Origin: Kineosporia succinea
GTDB taxonomy: Bacteria; Actinomycetota; Actinomycetes; Actinomycetales; Kineosporiaceae
NCBI RefSeq assembly: GCF_030811555.1
Contig: NZ_JAUSQZ010000001.1
Span: forward strand, 2,477,241-2,541,240
Length of the DNA stretch: 64,000 nt
Direction: 5' to 3'
The position numbers and the translations under genes are program-made. The notes beneath the pieces were generated by a model that searched no databases, was not told where the DNA came from, and was given only the letters and a program-made list of their open reading frames with translations. Positions 17,074 through 23,993 of this stretch are shown piece after piece. Positions within the stretch are counted from its first letter, which is position 1, and each line of letters begins with the position of its first letter.

Positions 17074-19215
17074 TCAGCCCTGGAAACGGCGTAGACGCAG
17101 CGAGTTCGTCACGACGGCCACGCTGCTCAGGGCCATCGCGAGACCCGCGATCATCGGGTTGAGCAGGCCGAACGCGGCCAGAGGGATGGCGGCCACGTTG
17201 TAGCCGAAGGCCCAGCCCAGGTTCTGCCGCACGATGCGCGACGTGGCCCGGGACAGCCGGATGGCCTGCGGCACGCTCTCCATCTCACCGCGCACCAGCG
17301 TGATGTCGCCGGCCTCCATCGCGGCGTCGGTGCCGGTGCCCAGCGCCAGTCCGAGCCGGGCGGTGGCCAGGGCAGCGGCGTCGTTGACACCGTCGCCGAC
17401 CATCGCGACGCGACGCCCGGCGGTCTGCAGCCTCTCGACCACGGCGACCTTCTCCTCGGGCATGAGCCCGGCGAACACGTCGTCGGGGGCGATCCCGACC
17501 GACGAGGCAACCGCTCTGGCGGTGGACGCGTTGTCACCGGTCGCGAGCATCGGCGTCAGCCCCAGCGCGCGGAGTTCGGTGATGGCCTGCCGGGCGCCAG
17601 GTTTGATGGTGTCGGCGATCGTCAGCACGGCGGCGGGCTGCTCGTCGATCCAGGCCACGATGGCGGTGCGGCCGTGGGCGGAGGTGACGGCCTGAGTCAG
17701 CTGCTCGGGCAGGTTCGGCCCCCAGGAAGGACGTCCCACCCGCACGTGCCGCCCCTCGACAACCCCTTCGACGCCGAGACCCCGGGTGCTGCTGAACTCG
17801 CTCACCGTGGGCAGAGGCCCGTCGACCGCGGCCACCACGGCCCGGCCCAGCGGGTGCTCCCCGGCGTGCTCGACGGCTGCGGCCAGGCGTAGCACCTCGT
17901 CGCGCTCGAACCCGTCGGTCATGGTGATGTCGGCCAGGCTCATCCGGCCCTCGGTCAGCGTGCCGGTCTTGTCGAGCACGATGACGTCGACGTGCTGGGC
18001 GTCTTCGAGTGTCTGCGGTCCGCGGATCAGGATGCCCAGCTGCGCTCCACGCCCGGTGCCGACCAGCAGAGCGGTGGGAATGGCCAGGCCCAGTGCGCAC
18101 GGGCAGGCGATGATCAGCACCGACACCGCTGCGATCCCCGCGCGCTGGACGTCGCCGGTGATCGCCAGCCAGAGCACGAGCGACAGCAGGGACAACACGA
18201 TCACGGCCGGCACGAACACGCTCGAGACCCGGTCGGCCAGGCGCTGAGCCCGGGCCTTGCCCGACTGCGCCTCCTGCACGATGCGCGTGATCCGGGCCAG
18301 CGTGGTGTCCGCCCCGACCCGGGTCGCCTCGACCACGATGCGGCCGGTGCCGTTCACGCAGGCGCCGGTGACGGTGGATCCTGGTTTCACGTGAACCGGG
18401 ACGGGTTCTCCGGTGAGCATGGATTCGTCCACGTCGCTCGAACCCTCGGTGACCACGCCGTCGGTACCGATGCGCTCGCCCGGGCGGACCACGAAAAGGT
18501 CTCCCACGGAAAGCTCTTCGGCCTTCGCCCGGAACTCCTGTCCGCCGCGCAGCAGGTTGACGTCGCGGGCGCCGAGATCAAGCAGCGACCGCAGGGCGGC
18601 GCCGGAGTGACGCCGCGCTCGGGCCTCGAGCAGGCGGCCGGCGAGCAGGAAAGTGGTTACGACGGTGGCAATTTCAAGATAGGGCTCGCCGGTGCCGGTG
18701 ATCAGGATGGTGATCGACCAGAGGGTGGCGGCCGTGATCCCGATGGAGACCAGGGTGTCCATGGTGGCCGCGCCGTGGCGTGCGTTGATGCCCGTGGCCC
18801 GGTGGAACGGCCAGGCCGCCCACGTCACCACCGGCAGGGTCAGCGCCAGTGCGAGCCAGCCCCAGCCGTCGAAGTGCAGGGCCGGCACCATCGACACCGC
18901 CACGACGGGCACCGTCAGGACTGCGGCCAGGACCAGACGGGGTCTGAGAACCCTTTCCTGGTCGGTGTCTCCGTCGTCGTGCGAGGCTTGTGGAACCTGG
19001 GCCGTGTAGCCGGTCTTCTCCACCGTGGAGATCAGGTCGGCGGTGGTGACGCCCTCCGCGACCAGCACGTGAGCTCGCTCGGTGGCGAGGTTGACGGTGG
19101 CGTTCACCCCGTCCATGCGGTTGAGCTTCTTCTCCACCCGGGTCGCGCAGCTGGCGCACGTCATGCCGCCGATGGCCAGCTCGACCGGGGTGGTGCGAAC
19201 GGTGTCCGGGGACAC
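17074..19215 (-). CDS. copA: Copper-translocating P-type ATPase
   Basis: 713 aa. One N-terminal heavy-metal-associated domain ([16 protein letters not shown]), transmembrane helices, the Cu+-transport motif C371-P-C373 ([16 protein letters not shown]), phosphorylation site D415-[12 protein letters not shown] (nucleotide-binding HP), [12 protein letters not shown], and the closing hydrophobic pair. The CPC and HP motifs assign it to PIB-1 Cu+ exporters at the cytoplasmic membrane. GTG start, 2 nt after the copZ stop codon, so it is co-transcribed with copZ and csoR. Confidence 0.97.
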   Translation of the reverse strand: MSPDTVRTTPVELAIGGMTCASCATRVEKKLNRMDGVNATVNLATERAHVLVAEGVTTADLISTVEKTGYTAQVPQASHDDGDTDQERVLRPRLVLAAVLTVPVVAVSMVPALHFDGWGWLALALTLPVVTWAAWPFHRATGINARHGAATMDTLVSIGITAATLWSITILITGTGEPYLEIATVVTTFLLAGRLLEARARRHSGAALRSLLDLGARDVNLLRGGQEFRAKAEELSVGDLFVVRPGERIGTDGVVTEGSSDVDESMLTGEPVPVHVKPGSTVTGACVNGTGRIVVEATRVGADTTLARITRIVQEAQSGKARAQRLADRVSSVFVPAVIVLSLLSLVLWLAITGDVQRAGIAAVSVLIIACPCALGLAIPTALLVGTGRGAQLGILIRGPQTLEDAQHVDVIVLDKTGTLTEGRMSLADITMTDGFERDEVLRLAAAVEHAGEHPLGRAVVAAVDGPLPTVSEFSSTRGLGVEGVVEGRHVRVGRPSWGPNLPEQLTQAVTSAHGRTAIVAWIDEQPAAVLTIADTIKPGARQAITELRALGLTPMLATGDNASTARAVASSVGIAPDDVFAGLMPEEKVAVVERLQTAGRRVAMVGDGVNDAAALATARLGLALGTGTDAAMEAGDITLVRGEMESVPQAIRLSRATSRIVRQNLGWAFGYNVAAIPLAAFGLLNPMIAGLAMALSSVAVVTNSLRLRRFQG

Positions 19216-19217
19216 GA

Positions 19218-19439
19218 TCAGGCCTGCTCGAGCTCGTAGCCCGCCTCGTCGACCGCCGCCGCGACGGCCGTGGGATCAAGGGGTGACTCGCTGGTGATGA
19301 CCACGGGGGTGACGCCCTCGGGCTTGAGGTCGACCTCGACAGCGGTCACGCCCGGGATGGCGGACAGCTCCGAGGTGACGGCCGAGACGCAGTGTCCGCA
19401 GGTCATGCCGGTGACGTCGATGTTCGTGGTGGTGCTCAT
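19218..19439 (-). CDS. copZ: Copper chaperone (HMA domain)
   Basis: 73 aa, a single heavy-metal-associated domain with [11 protein letters not shown] (Cys-x-x-Cys binding Cu+). It carries cytosolic Cu+ to CopA and may deliver it to CsoR. It lies between csoR (65-bp gap) and copA (2-bp gap) in the same operon. Confidence 0.96.
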   Translation of the reverse strand: MSTTTNIDVTGMTCGHCVSAVTSELSAIPGVTAVEVDLKPEGVTPVVITSESPLDPTAVAAAVDEAGYELEQA

Positions 19440-19504
19440 GGCTGATGTGCTCTCTTCCTCGAGTTCGTGAGCGGGATGCGCCGGTTCGGCTCGGAGTCGG
19501 GTGG

Positions 19505-19786
19505 TCAGCTCCGGACGAGCCGGGCGATGGCGTCGGCAGCCTCGGCGATCTTGATCCGGGCCTCGTCGTCGCCCTGTCGGGCGGCCTCGACCACGCAGTG
19601 GGACATGTGGTCTTCGAGCAGGCCCAGACTGACTGCCTGAAGTGCCTTGGTGACGGCCGCGACCTGGGTCAGGACATCGATGCAGTACGTGTCCTCGTCA
19701 ACCATCCGCTGCAGACCGCGCACCTGACCTTCGATCCGGCGCAGCCTCTTCTGGTAGTCCTCTTTGGTGCCCGCGTAGCCCGGCAT
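19505..19786 (-). CDS. csoR: Copper-sensing repressor CsoR
   Basis: 93 aa, all-helical DUF156/CsoR family. The metal ligands follow the Cys-His-Cys pattern: the Cys in DTYCIDVLTQ, and the His and Cys in DHMSHCVVEAA. An N-terminal basic helix (YQKRLRRIEGQVRG) contacts DNA. It represses the cop operon when copper is low and lets go on binding Cu+. The two operator-like sequences just upstream (19812-19859) fit autoregulation. First gene of csoR-copZ-copA. Confidence 0.96.
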   Translation of the reverse strand: MPGYAGTKEDYQKRLRRIEGQVRGLQRMVDEDTYCIDVLTQVAAVTKALQAVSLGLLEDHMSHCVVEAARQGDDEARIKIAEAADAIARLVRS

Positions 19787-19811
19787 GCCCGTTCCCCTTT
19801 CGACGAAACCC

Positions 19812-19859
19812 TACCCCCCTAGGGTATGCCTTAGGTCTAACGCACACCCTCGGGGGGTA
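19812..19859. promoter_or_regulatory. Two CsoR-like operators in opposite orientation
   Basis: TACCCCCCTAGGGTA at 19812-19826 matches the known CsoR operator style (C-tract, TA, G-tract). CACCCTCGGGGGGTA at 19845-19859 is its reverse complement with two changes. The first lies 26 bp upstream of the csoR start, and the two sites are 33 bp apart start to start. Confidence 0.75.
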
Positions 19860-19923
19860 TTCCACCCCGAGCCCATAGAGCGGCAGATGGTGGACGCTGC
19901 TTGCCTCGGCCGCGGGCCGCCCT

Positions 19924-20079
19924 CCAGCTAGATGCCCAGCTAGATGCCCAGCTGGATGCCCAGCTGGATGCCCAGCTGGATGCCCAGCTGGATGCCCAGC
20001 TGGATGCCCAGCTGGATGCCCAGCTGGATGCCCAGCTGGATGCCCAGCTGGATGCCCAGCTGGATGCCCAGCTGGATGT
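19924..20079. repeat. 12-bp tandem repeat array, 13 units
   Basis: Thirteen head-to-tail copies of CCAGCTGGATGC. The first two carry AGCTAG instead of AGCTGG and the last ends in T; the rest are identical. Each unit holds a CAGCTG palindrome. The period is a multiple of three, so open frames run through it on both strands, but none has a convincing start, ribosome-binding site or family. Near-perfect identity suggests recent slippage expansion. Confidence 0.95.
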
Positions 20080-20169
20080 CTGGCTGCCTGCCTGGCTGCC
20101 TGCCTGGCTGCCTGCCTGGCCGCCTGCCTGGCTGCCTGCCTGGCCGCCTGCCTGGCCGCCTGCCTGGCC
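20080..20169. repeat. Second 12-bp tandem repeat, 7.5 units, contiguous
   Basis: Seven and a half copies of CTGGCTGCCTGC (units 4, 6, 7 and the half unit carry CTGGCC). It follows the first array with no break and keeps the 12-bp register, so the two may share an origin, though their sequences differ. Confidence 0.9.
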
Positions 20170-20267
20170 AGACCCTCGCGATGCGCTCTCCCCATCCCCC
20201 CGGATGGCCCCCGCGGGCACATCATCCGGCCGACCGAGGCGGCTCAGAGCGGTTTGCCTCTGGGCCG

Positions 20268-20318
20268 AGCACAGAACACCCCGCTATACCTCACGGGTAT
20301 AGCGGGGTGTCCTGTGCT
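20268..20318. terminator. Very strong hairpin (15 + 7 bp stem)
   Basis: ACACCCCGCTATACC pairs perfectly with its complement (20276-20290 / 20296-20310) around a 5-nt loop. After one mismatch the stem continues for 7 bp (AGCACAG / CTGTGCT, 20268-20274 / 20312-20318). No gene ends here, so it may be a relic terminator or a palindromic repeat element. The remaining gene-free sequence from 20319 to 20439 shows nothing recognisable. Confidence 0.6.
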
Positions 20319-20439
20319 GGCGGAGAGAAGCTGCGTAGAGAGCGTCGACGTGCAACTGGCCTGATCCAAGGCACGACGCTCCGCGGCCCGTCTCGCCCCA
20401 ACCCGCCTGATGTCACCCGCTCGCAGGCACGCTGCTCCG

Positions 20440-20445
20440 CCTAGG
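20440..20445. repeat. IS target-site duplication, left copy (CCTAGG)
   Basis: CCTAGG directly flanks the left IS end and recurs at 21606-21611. It fits the NCTAGN duplication known for IS481. Confidence 0.85.
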
Positions 20446-21605
20446 TGTTGTGGTGCATGAGGTTAGTGACGGCAGGGCCGTAGGCCGCTGAACGGGGAAC
20501 GGGGAACGGGTCTCCTGGCAGAGGATGTGAATCACCACAAGACACGTCCGCTGCAAGCCCAGGAGACCCGCCGTGCACCACCGTAATGCCCCGCTGACCC
20601 CGGCCGGACGCCTGCGTCTGATCGAACGCTGCCTGCACCGCCCTATCGCCCACGTCGCCGCCGAGGCTGGCATTAGCCGGCAATGCCTCTCGAAGTGGGT
20701 GAGCCGTTACCGGCAGCTCGGGGAGGCCGGGTTACAGGACGCCTCGAGCGCTCCGAAAGCCTCTCCAGCTAGGACATCGCCGCAGGTCGTCGAGCAGATC
20801 GAGGAGCTCCGGCGGGAGAAAAAGTGGTCGGCCCGAACGATCGCCGCGGAGCTGAACGGCCAGGGCGTGGCGATCAGCGTGAGCACGGTCGGGCGGTGGC
20901 TGGCCCGTCTGGGCATCAGCCGCCGTCGTGACCTCGACCCGACTGGCTCCTCCAACCGCAAGCCCGCGCAGAAGATCATCGCGCGCTATCCAGGCCACAT
21001 GATCCACGTCGATGTGAAGAAGGTCGGCCGCATCCCCGACGGTGGTGGCTGGCGCGTTCACGGCCGGACCTCGGCCCAGCACCGCGCCAACCGCCGGGCC
21101 GCCGCACGCACACACGCCAAGTCCGCCAACGCCGCGGTCAGGACCGGCTACGTGTTCCTGCACTCGGCCGTGGACGGGTTCTCCCGGCTGGCCTACACCG
21201 AGCACCTGCCCGACGAGAAAGCCGTCACCGCGATTGCTTTCATGACCCGAGCCCGCGCCTACTTCGCAGCCCACGGCATCAAACGGATCACCCGGGTCGT
21301 CACCGACAACGGATCGGCCTACCGATCCGCAGCGTTCCTACGCGCCCTGAGCAACCTGGGCGTGAGCGTTCACCAGCGCACCCGCCCATTCACCCCGCAG
21401 CACAACGGCAAGGTCGAGCGCTACCAGCGGATCCTCGCCGAAGAACTCCTCTACGCCCGGGTCTGGACCTCAGAAACCCAACGCGCACAAGCCATCGCGA
21501 CCTGGATCACCCACTACAACTACCATCGAGACCACACCGCTGCCGGGAACCAGCCCCCAGCCGCGCGGCTACGAGCCGGCGTCACCAACGTCATGAGCTG
21601 CAACA
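20446..21605 (+). mobile_element. IS481-family insertion sequence, 1160 bp, intact
   Basis: Ends TGTTG...CAACA. The terminal inverted repeats (20446-20471 and 21580-21605) match at about 20 of 26 positions: TGTTG, then mismatches, then CATGA and GTGACG blocks in common. It is flanked by 6-bp direct repeats CCTAGG. It carries a single full-length DDE transposase. Perfect target duplication and an unbroken gene suggest a recent, possibly active insertion. Confidence 0.92.
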
Positions 21606-21610
21606 CCTAG
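20573..21610 (+). CDS. IS481-family transposase
   Basis: 345 aa. N-terminal helix-turn-helix (ECLHRPIAHVAAEAGISRQC region), a second HTH (TIAAELNGQGVAISVSTVGR) and an integrase-type catalytic core with D147 (MIHVDVKK), D245 (TDNGSAYRS) and E282 (NGKVERY). The last two are separated by 36 residues, as in DD(35)E enzymes. GTG start at 20573 with AGGAGA 6 nt upstream. The reading frame runs off the element: its last nucleotide gives the first base of ACC, and the TAG stop (21608-21610) comes from the CCTAGG target duplication. Confidence 0.95.
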   Translation: MHHRNAPLTPAGRLRLIERCLHRPIAHVAAEAGISRQCLSKWVSRYRQLGEAGLQDASSAPKASPARTSPQVVEQIEELRREKKWSARTIAAELNGQGVAISVSTVGRWLARLGISRRRDLDPTGSSNRKPAQKIIARYPGHMIHVDVKKVGRIPDGGGWRVHGRTSAQHRANRRAAARTHAKSANAAVRTGYVFLHSAVDGFSRLAYTEHLPDEKAVTAIAFMTRARAYFAAHGIKRITRVVTDNGSAYRSAAFLRALSNLGVSVHQRTRPFTPQHNGKVERYQRILAEELLYARVWTSETQRAQAIATWITHYNYHRDHTAAGNQPPAARLRAGVTNVMSCNT

Positions 21611-21611
21611 G
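21606..21611. repeat. IS target-site duplication, right copy (CCTAGG)
   Basis: Identical to 20440-20445. It supplies the stop codon of the transposase. Confidence 0.85.
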
Positions 21612-21620
21612 CCGGCCCTA

Positions 21621-21800
21621 CCAAGTTCGGCAAGTTCGCCAGGTTCGCCGAGGTCGCCGAGTTCGCCGAGTTCGCCGAGTTCGCCGAGTCCGCCAAGTCC
21701 GCCAAGTCCGCCAAGTCCGCCAAGTCCGCCAAGTCCGCCAAGGTCGCCGAGGTCGCCCAAGCCGCCGAGGTCGCCGAGGCCGCCCAGGCCGTCAAGGTCC
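21621..21800. repeat. 9-bp tandem repeat array, about 20 units
   Basis: Copies of CC(A/G)AG(T/G)(T/C)CG every 9 bp. The centre (21693-21737) has five identical CCAAGTCCG units, with divergence growing toward both ends. The period is a multiple of three, giving repetitive open frames (AKS/AEF on plus, LAD/SAN on minus) without a credible start. It begins 10 bp right of the IS. Confidence 0.93.
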
Positions 21801-21825
21801 TGCTCGAACCGGCCCCCGACACATG

Positions 21826-21880
21826 CGAAACGGCCCGCCTTACCGCCCGGCTGGAACCAGGCGGCCGACGGGCCGTTTCG
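21826..21880 (-). terminator. purB terminator
   Basis: CGAAACGGCCC (21826-21836) pairs perfectly with GGGCCGTTTCG (21870-21880). It starts 13 bp downstream of the purB stop codon on the minus strand. Confidence 0.75.
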
Positions 21881-21892
21881 TGAAGAGGTGGG

Positions 21893-23320
21893 TCAGCGCA
21901 GCTGGTCTACCAGCTTCGACGCGACGCCTACGTACGTGCCGGGGGTGAGCTCGACAAGCTGCTTGGTCACGTCGTCGGGGAGGCCCAGGCCCTCGACGAA
22001 CTCGCGCATCACCTCGGCGTCGACCTTGCGGCCACGGGTGAGCTCCTTGAGCCGCTCGTAGGGCTGGTCGAGACCGTGAACCCGCATGACCGTCTGCACC
22101 GCCTCGCCGAGCACCTCCCAGGTGGCGTCGAGGTCGCGGGCCAGGGCCTCGGGGTCGGCGTCGAGGCCGGCCAGGCCCTTGCGGGCGTTGTCGATGGCGA
22201 GCAACGAGTGGCCGAACGCGATGCCGATGTTGCGCTGCATCGACGAGTCGGTCAGGTCACGCTGCAGACGGGAGGTGACCAGCGTCTGCTCGAGAACTCC
22301 CAGCAGGCCGCTGCTGACCTCGAGGTTGGCCTCGGCGTTCTCGAAGCGGATCGGGTTCACCTTGTGCGGCATCGTCGATGAGCCGACCGTGCCCTGGCCG
22401 CGCACCTGGATGAAGTAGCCCATCGAGATGTAGGTCCAGACGTCGGTGCACAGGTTGTGCAGCACCCGGTTGAAGCGGGCGACGTCCGAGTACAGCTCGG
22501 CCTGCCAGTCGTGCGACTCGATCTGGGTGGTGAGCGGGTTCCAGGTCAGGCCCAGGTGCTCCACGAACGTGCGGGAGACCTCGATCCAGTCGGTGTCGGG
22601 CGCGGCGGCGACGTGCGCGGAGAACGTGCCGGTCGCACCGTTGATCTTGCCCAGGAACTCGGTCTTGTCGATGCGACGCAGCTGCCGGCCCAGGCGGTGG
22701 GCGAGCACGGCCAGTTCCTTGCCGAGCGTCGTGGGCGTGGCCGGCTGGCCGTGGGTGCGCGCCAGCATCGGCAGGTCGCGCAGCTCCTGGGCCAGGTCGG
22801 TGACGTCTTCGTGCAGCGCCCAGGCGGCGGGCAGCCAGACCAGGGCCACGGCGTCGCGCACCATCAGCGCGTAGCTCAGGTTGTTGATGTCTTCGCTGGT
22901 GCAGAAGAGGTGCACGATCTCGGTCAGATCGGCGAGGGAGTTACCCTCCATCCGCTTCTTCACGTAGTACTCGACGGCCTTGACGTCGTGCAGCGTGACC
23001 CGCTCCGTCTCGGCCAACTCGGCGACGCTCTCGGCGTTGAAGTCGGAGGCGACGGAACGCAGGTAGGTGATCTCGTCGGCGGTCAGCTTGCGCAGCCCGG
23101 GCACCGACCGGGTCTCGGTCAGGTGGATCAGCCACTCCACCTCGACGTGCACCCGGCGCTGGTTGAGCGCGGCCTCGGACAGGTGCTGCGCCAGCGGGGC
23201 GACGGTGGCGCGGTAGCGCCCGTCGAGCGGGCCCAGCGGCACGTCGTCACCGAGAACGTTCGGCGTCGAGCTGAGCTGGTGCAGGGACTGGCCGGGGCGT
23301 GGGCTGCTGAGCTGGGTCAC
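21893..23320 (-). CDS. purB: Adenylosuccinate lyase
   Basis: 475 aa, the length of the E. coli-type PurB. It catalyses two fumarate-releasing steps of purine synthesis: SAICAR to AICAR and adenylosuccinate to AMP. Fumarase/aspartase signature SSTMPHKVNPIRFENAE; also RTHGQPATPTTLGKE and TSEDINNLSYAL. GTG start. It stands alone, with its own terminator; upstream on the other strand is a cupin gene. Confidence 0.97.
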   Translation of the reverse strand: MTQLSSPRPGQSLHQLSSTPNVLGDDVPLGPLDGRYRATVAPLAQHLSEAALNQRRVHVEVEWLIHLTETRSVPGLRKLTADEITYLRSVASDFNAESVAELAETERVTLHDVKAVEYYVKKRMEGNSLADLTEIVHLFCTSEDINNLSYALMVRDAVALVWLPAAWALHEDVTDLAQELRDLPMLARTHGQPATPTTLGKELAVLAHRLGRQLRRIDKTEFLGKINGATGTFSAHVAAAPDTDWIEVSRTFVEHLGLTWNPLTTQIESHDWQAELYSDVARFNRVLHNLCTDVWTYISMGYFIQVRGQGTVGSSTMPHKVNPIRFENAEANLEVSSGLLGVLEQTLVTSRLQRDLTDSSMQRNIGIAFGHSLLAIDNARKGLAGLDADPEALARDLDATWEVLGEAVQTVMRVHGLDQPYERLKELTRGRKVDAEVMREFVEGLGLPDDVTKQLVELTPGTYVGVASKLVDQLR

Positions 23321-23457
23321 GGGTCAATGGTCCCACGCTGCACGACGCGCTCCGGACCGCGGTCAAGGCATCCTGATCAGGAAAAAGGGCGAATCGCTCG
23401 CGATCCCGGACCTCCCTCACCTCCGCCGTCACGCACGATGCGCCCTAAGGTGCCGCC

Positions 23458-23901
23458 ATGCCGACGCTTCCCGAATGGGCCACCGGCCTCAACCTGCAGC
23501 CTCATCCCGAGGGTGGCTGGTTCGCCGAGACCTACCGGTCCACCCACGAGCTCCCGCCCGGGCAGCTGCCCGACGCCGGATACGAGGGACCACGCTCGCT
23601 GGCCACGTCGATCCTCTTCCTGTTGCTGCCCGGCGAGACCTCGGCCTGGCACGTGGTCCGCTCCGACGAACTCTGGATCCATCAGCGGGGCGGCCCCCTC
23701 GCCCTGGGCCTGGGCGGTACCGATCCGGCCGCACCCGGCCCAGCGGTCGAGTCGATCCTGGGCACCGAGCCGAACCAGAGTCCGCAGCTGCTGGTGCCGG
23801 CCGGCACCTGGCAGACGGCTCGTCCGGCCGGAGACGAACCGGTGCTCGTGGGATGTGTGGTCACACCCGGTTTCGACTACCGCGACTGGCGGCTGGCCTG
23901 A
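23458..23901 (+). CDS. Cupin-family protein (DUF985 / cupin_5)
   Basis: 147 aa. Opens with LQPHPEGGWFAETYRS and has SILFLLLPGETSAWHVVRSDELW and VVTPGFDYRDWRLA, the full set of DUF985 landmarks (YML079w-like double-stranded beta-helix). Members bind small ligands; no reaction is established, so the function stays open. Single gene, divergent from purB and convergent with the next gene. Confidence 0.88.
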   Translation: MPTLPEWATGLNLQPHPEGGWFAETYRSTHELPPGQLPDAGYEGPRSLATSILFLLLPGETSAWHVVRSDELWIHQRGGPLALGLGGTDPAAPGPAVESILGTEPNQSPQLLVPAGTWQTARPAGDEPVLVGCVVTPGFDYRDWRLA

Positions 23902-23931
23902 CGTTCGAGCCCTGACCTCAAAGCCCCCAAC

Positions 23932-23975
23932 GAAGGACGGTGTGGTCGCCCGCGCGGGCGACCACACCGTCCTTC
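23932..23975. terminator. Perfect 44-bp palindromic terminator
   Basis: A 22-bp arm (23932-23953) is followed immediately by its perfect complement (23954-23975). In RNA it folds with a minimal loop at the central GCGC. It sits between convergent genes and serves both. Confidence 0.88.
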
Positions 23976-23993
23976 ATCGGTGTTGCGGAGAAA

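Noticed and set aside
19698-20302. Repetitive open frames on both strands through the 12-bp array (AQLD, PSWM, AGHP and ARQA repeats)
   Set aside because: The 12-bp period keeps all frames open automatically; no ribosome-binding site or conserved sequence, and the minus frame runs through csoR out of phase.
19924-21800. CRISPR array
   Set aside because: Repeats are contiguous 12- and 9-mers without unique spacers and no cas genes are nearby.
21607-21822. Minus-strand frame with LAD/SAN repeats and plus-strand AKS/AEF frame
   Set aside because: Products of a 9-bp tandem repeat without a credible start; the plus frame is closed by the TAG at 21608.
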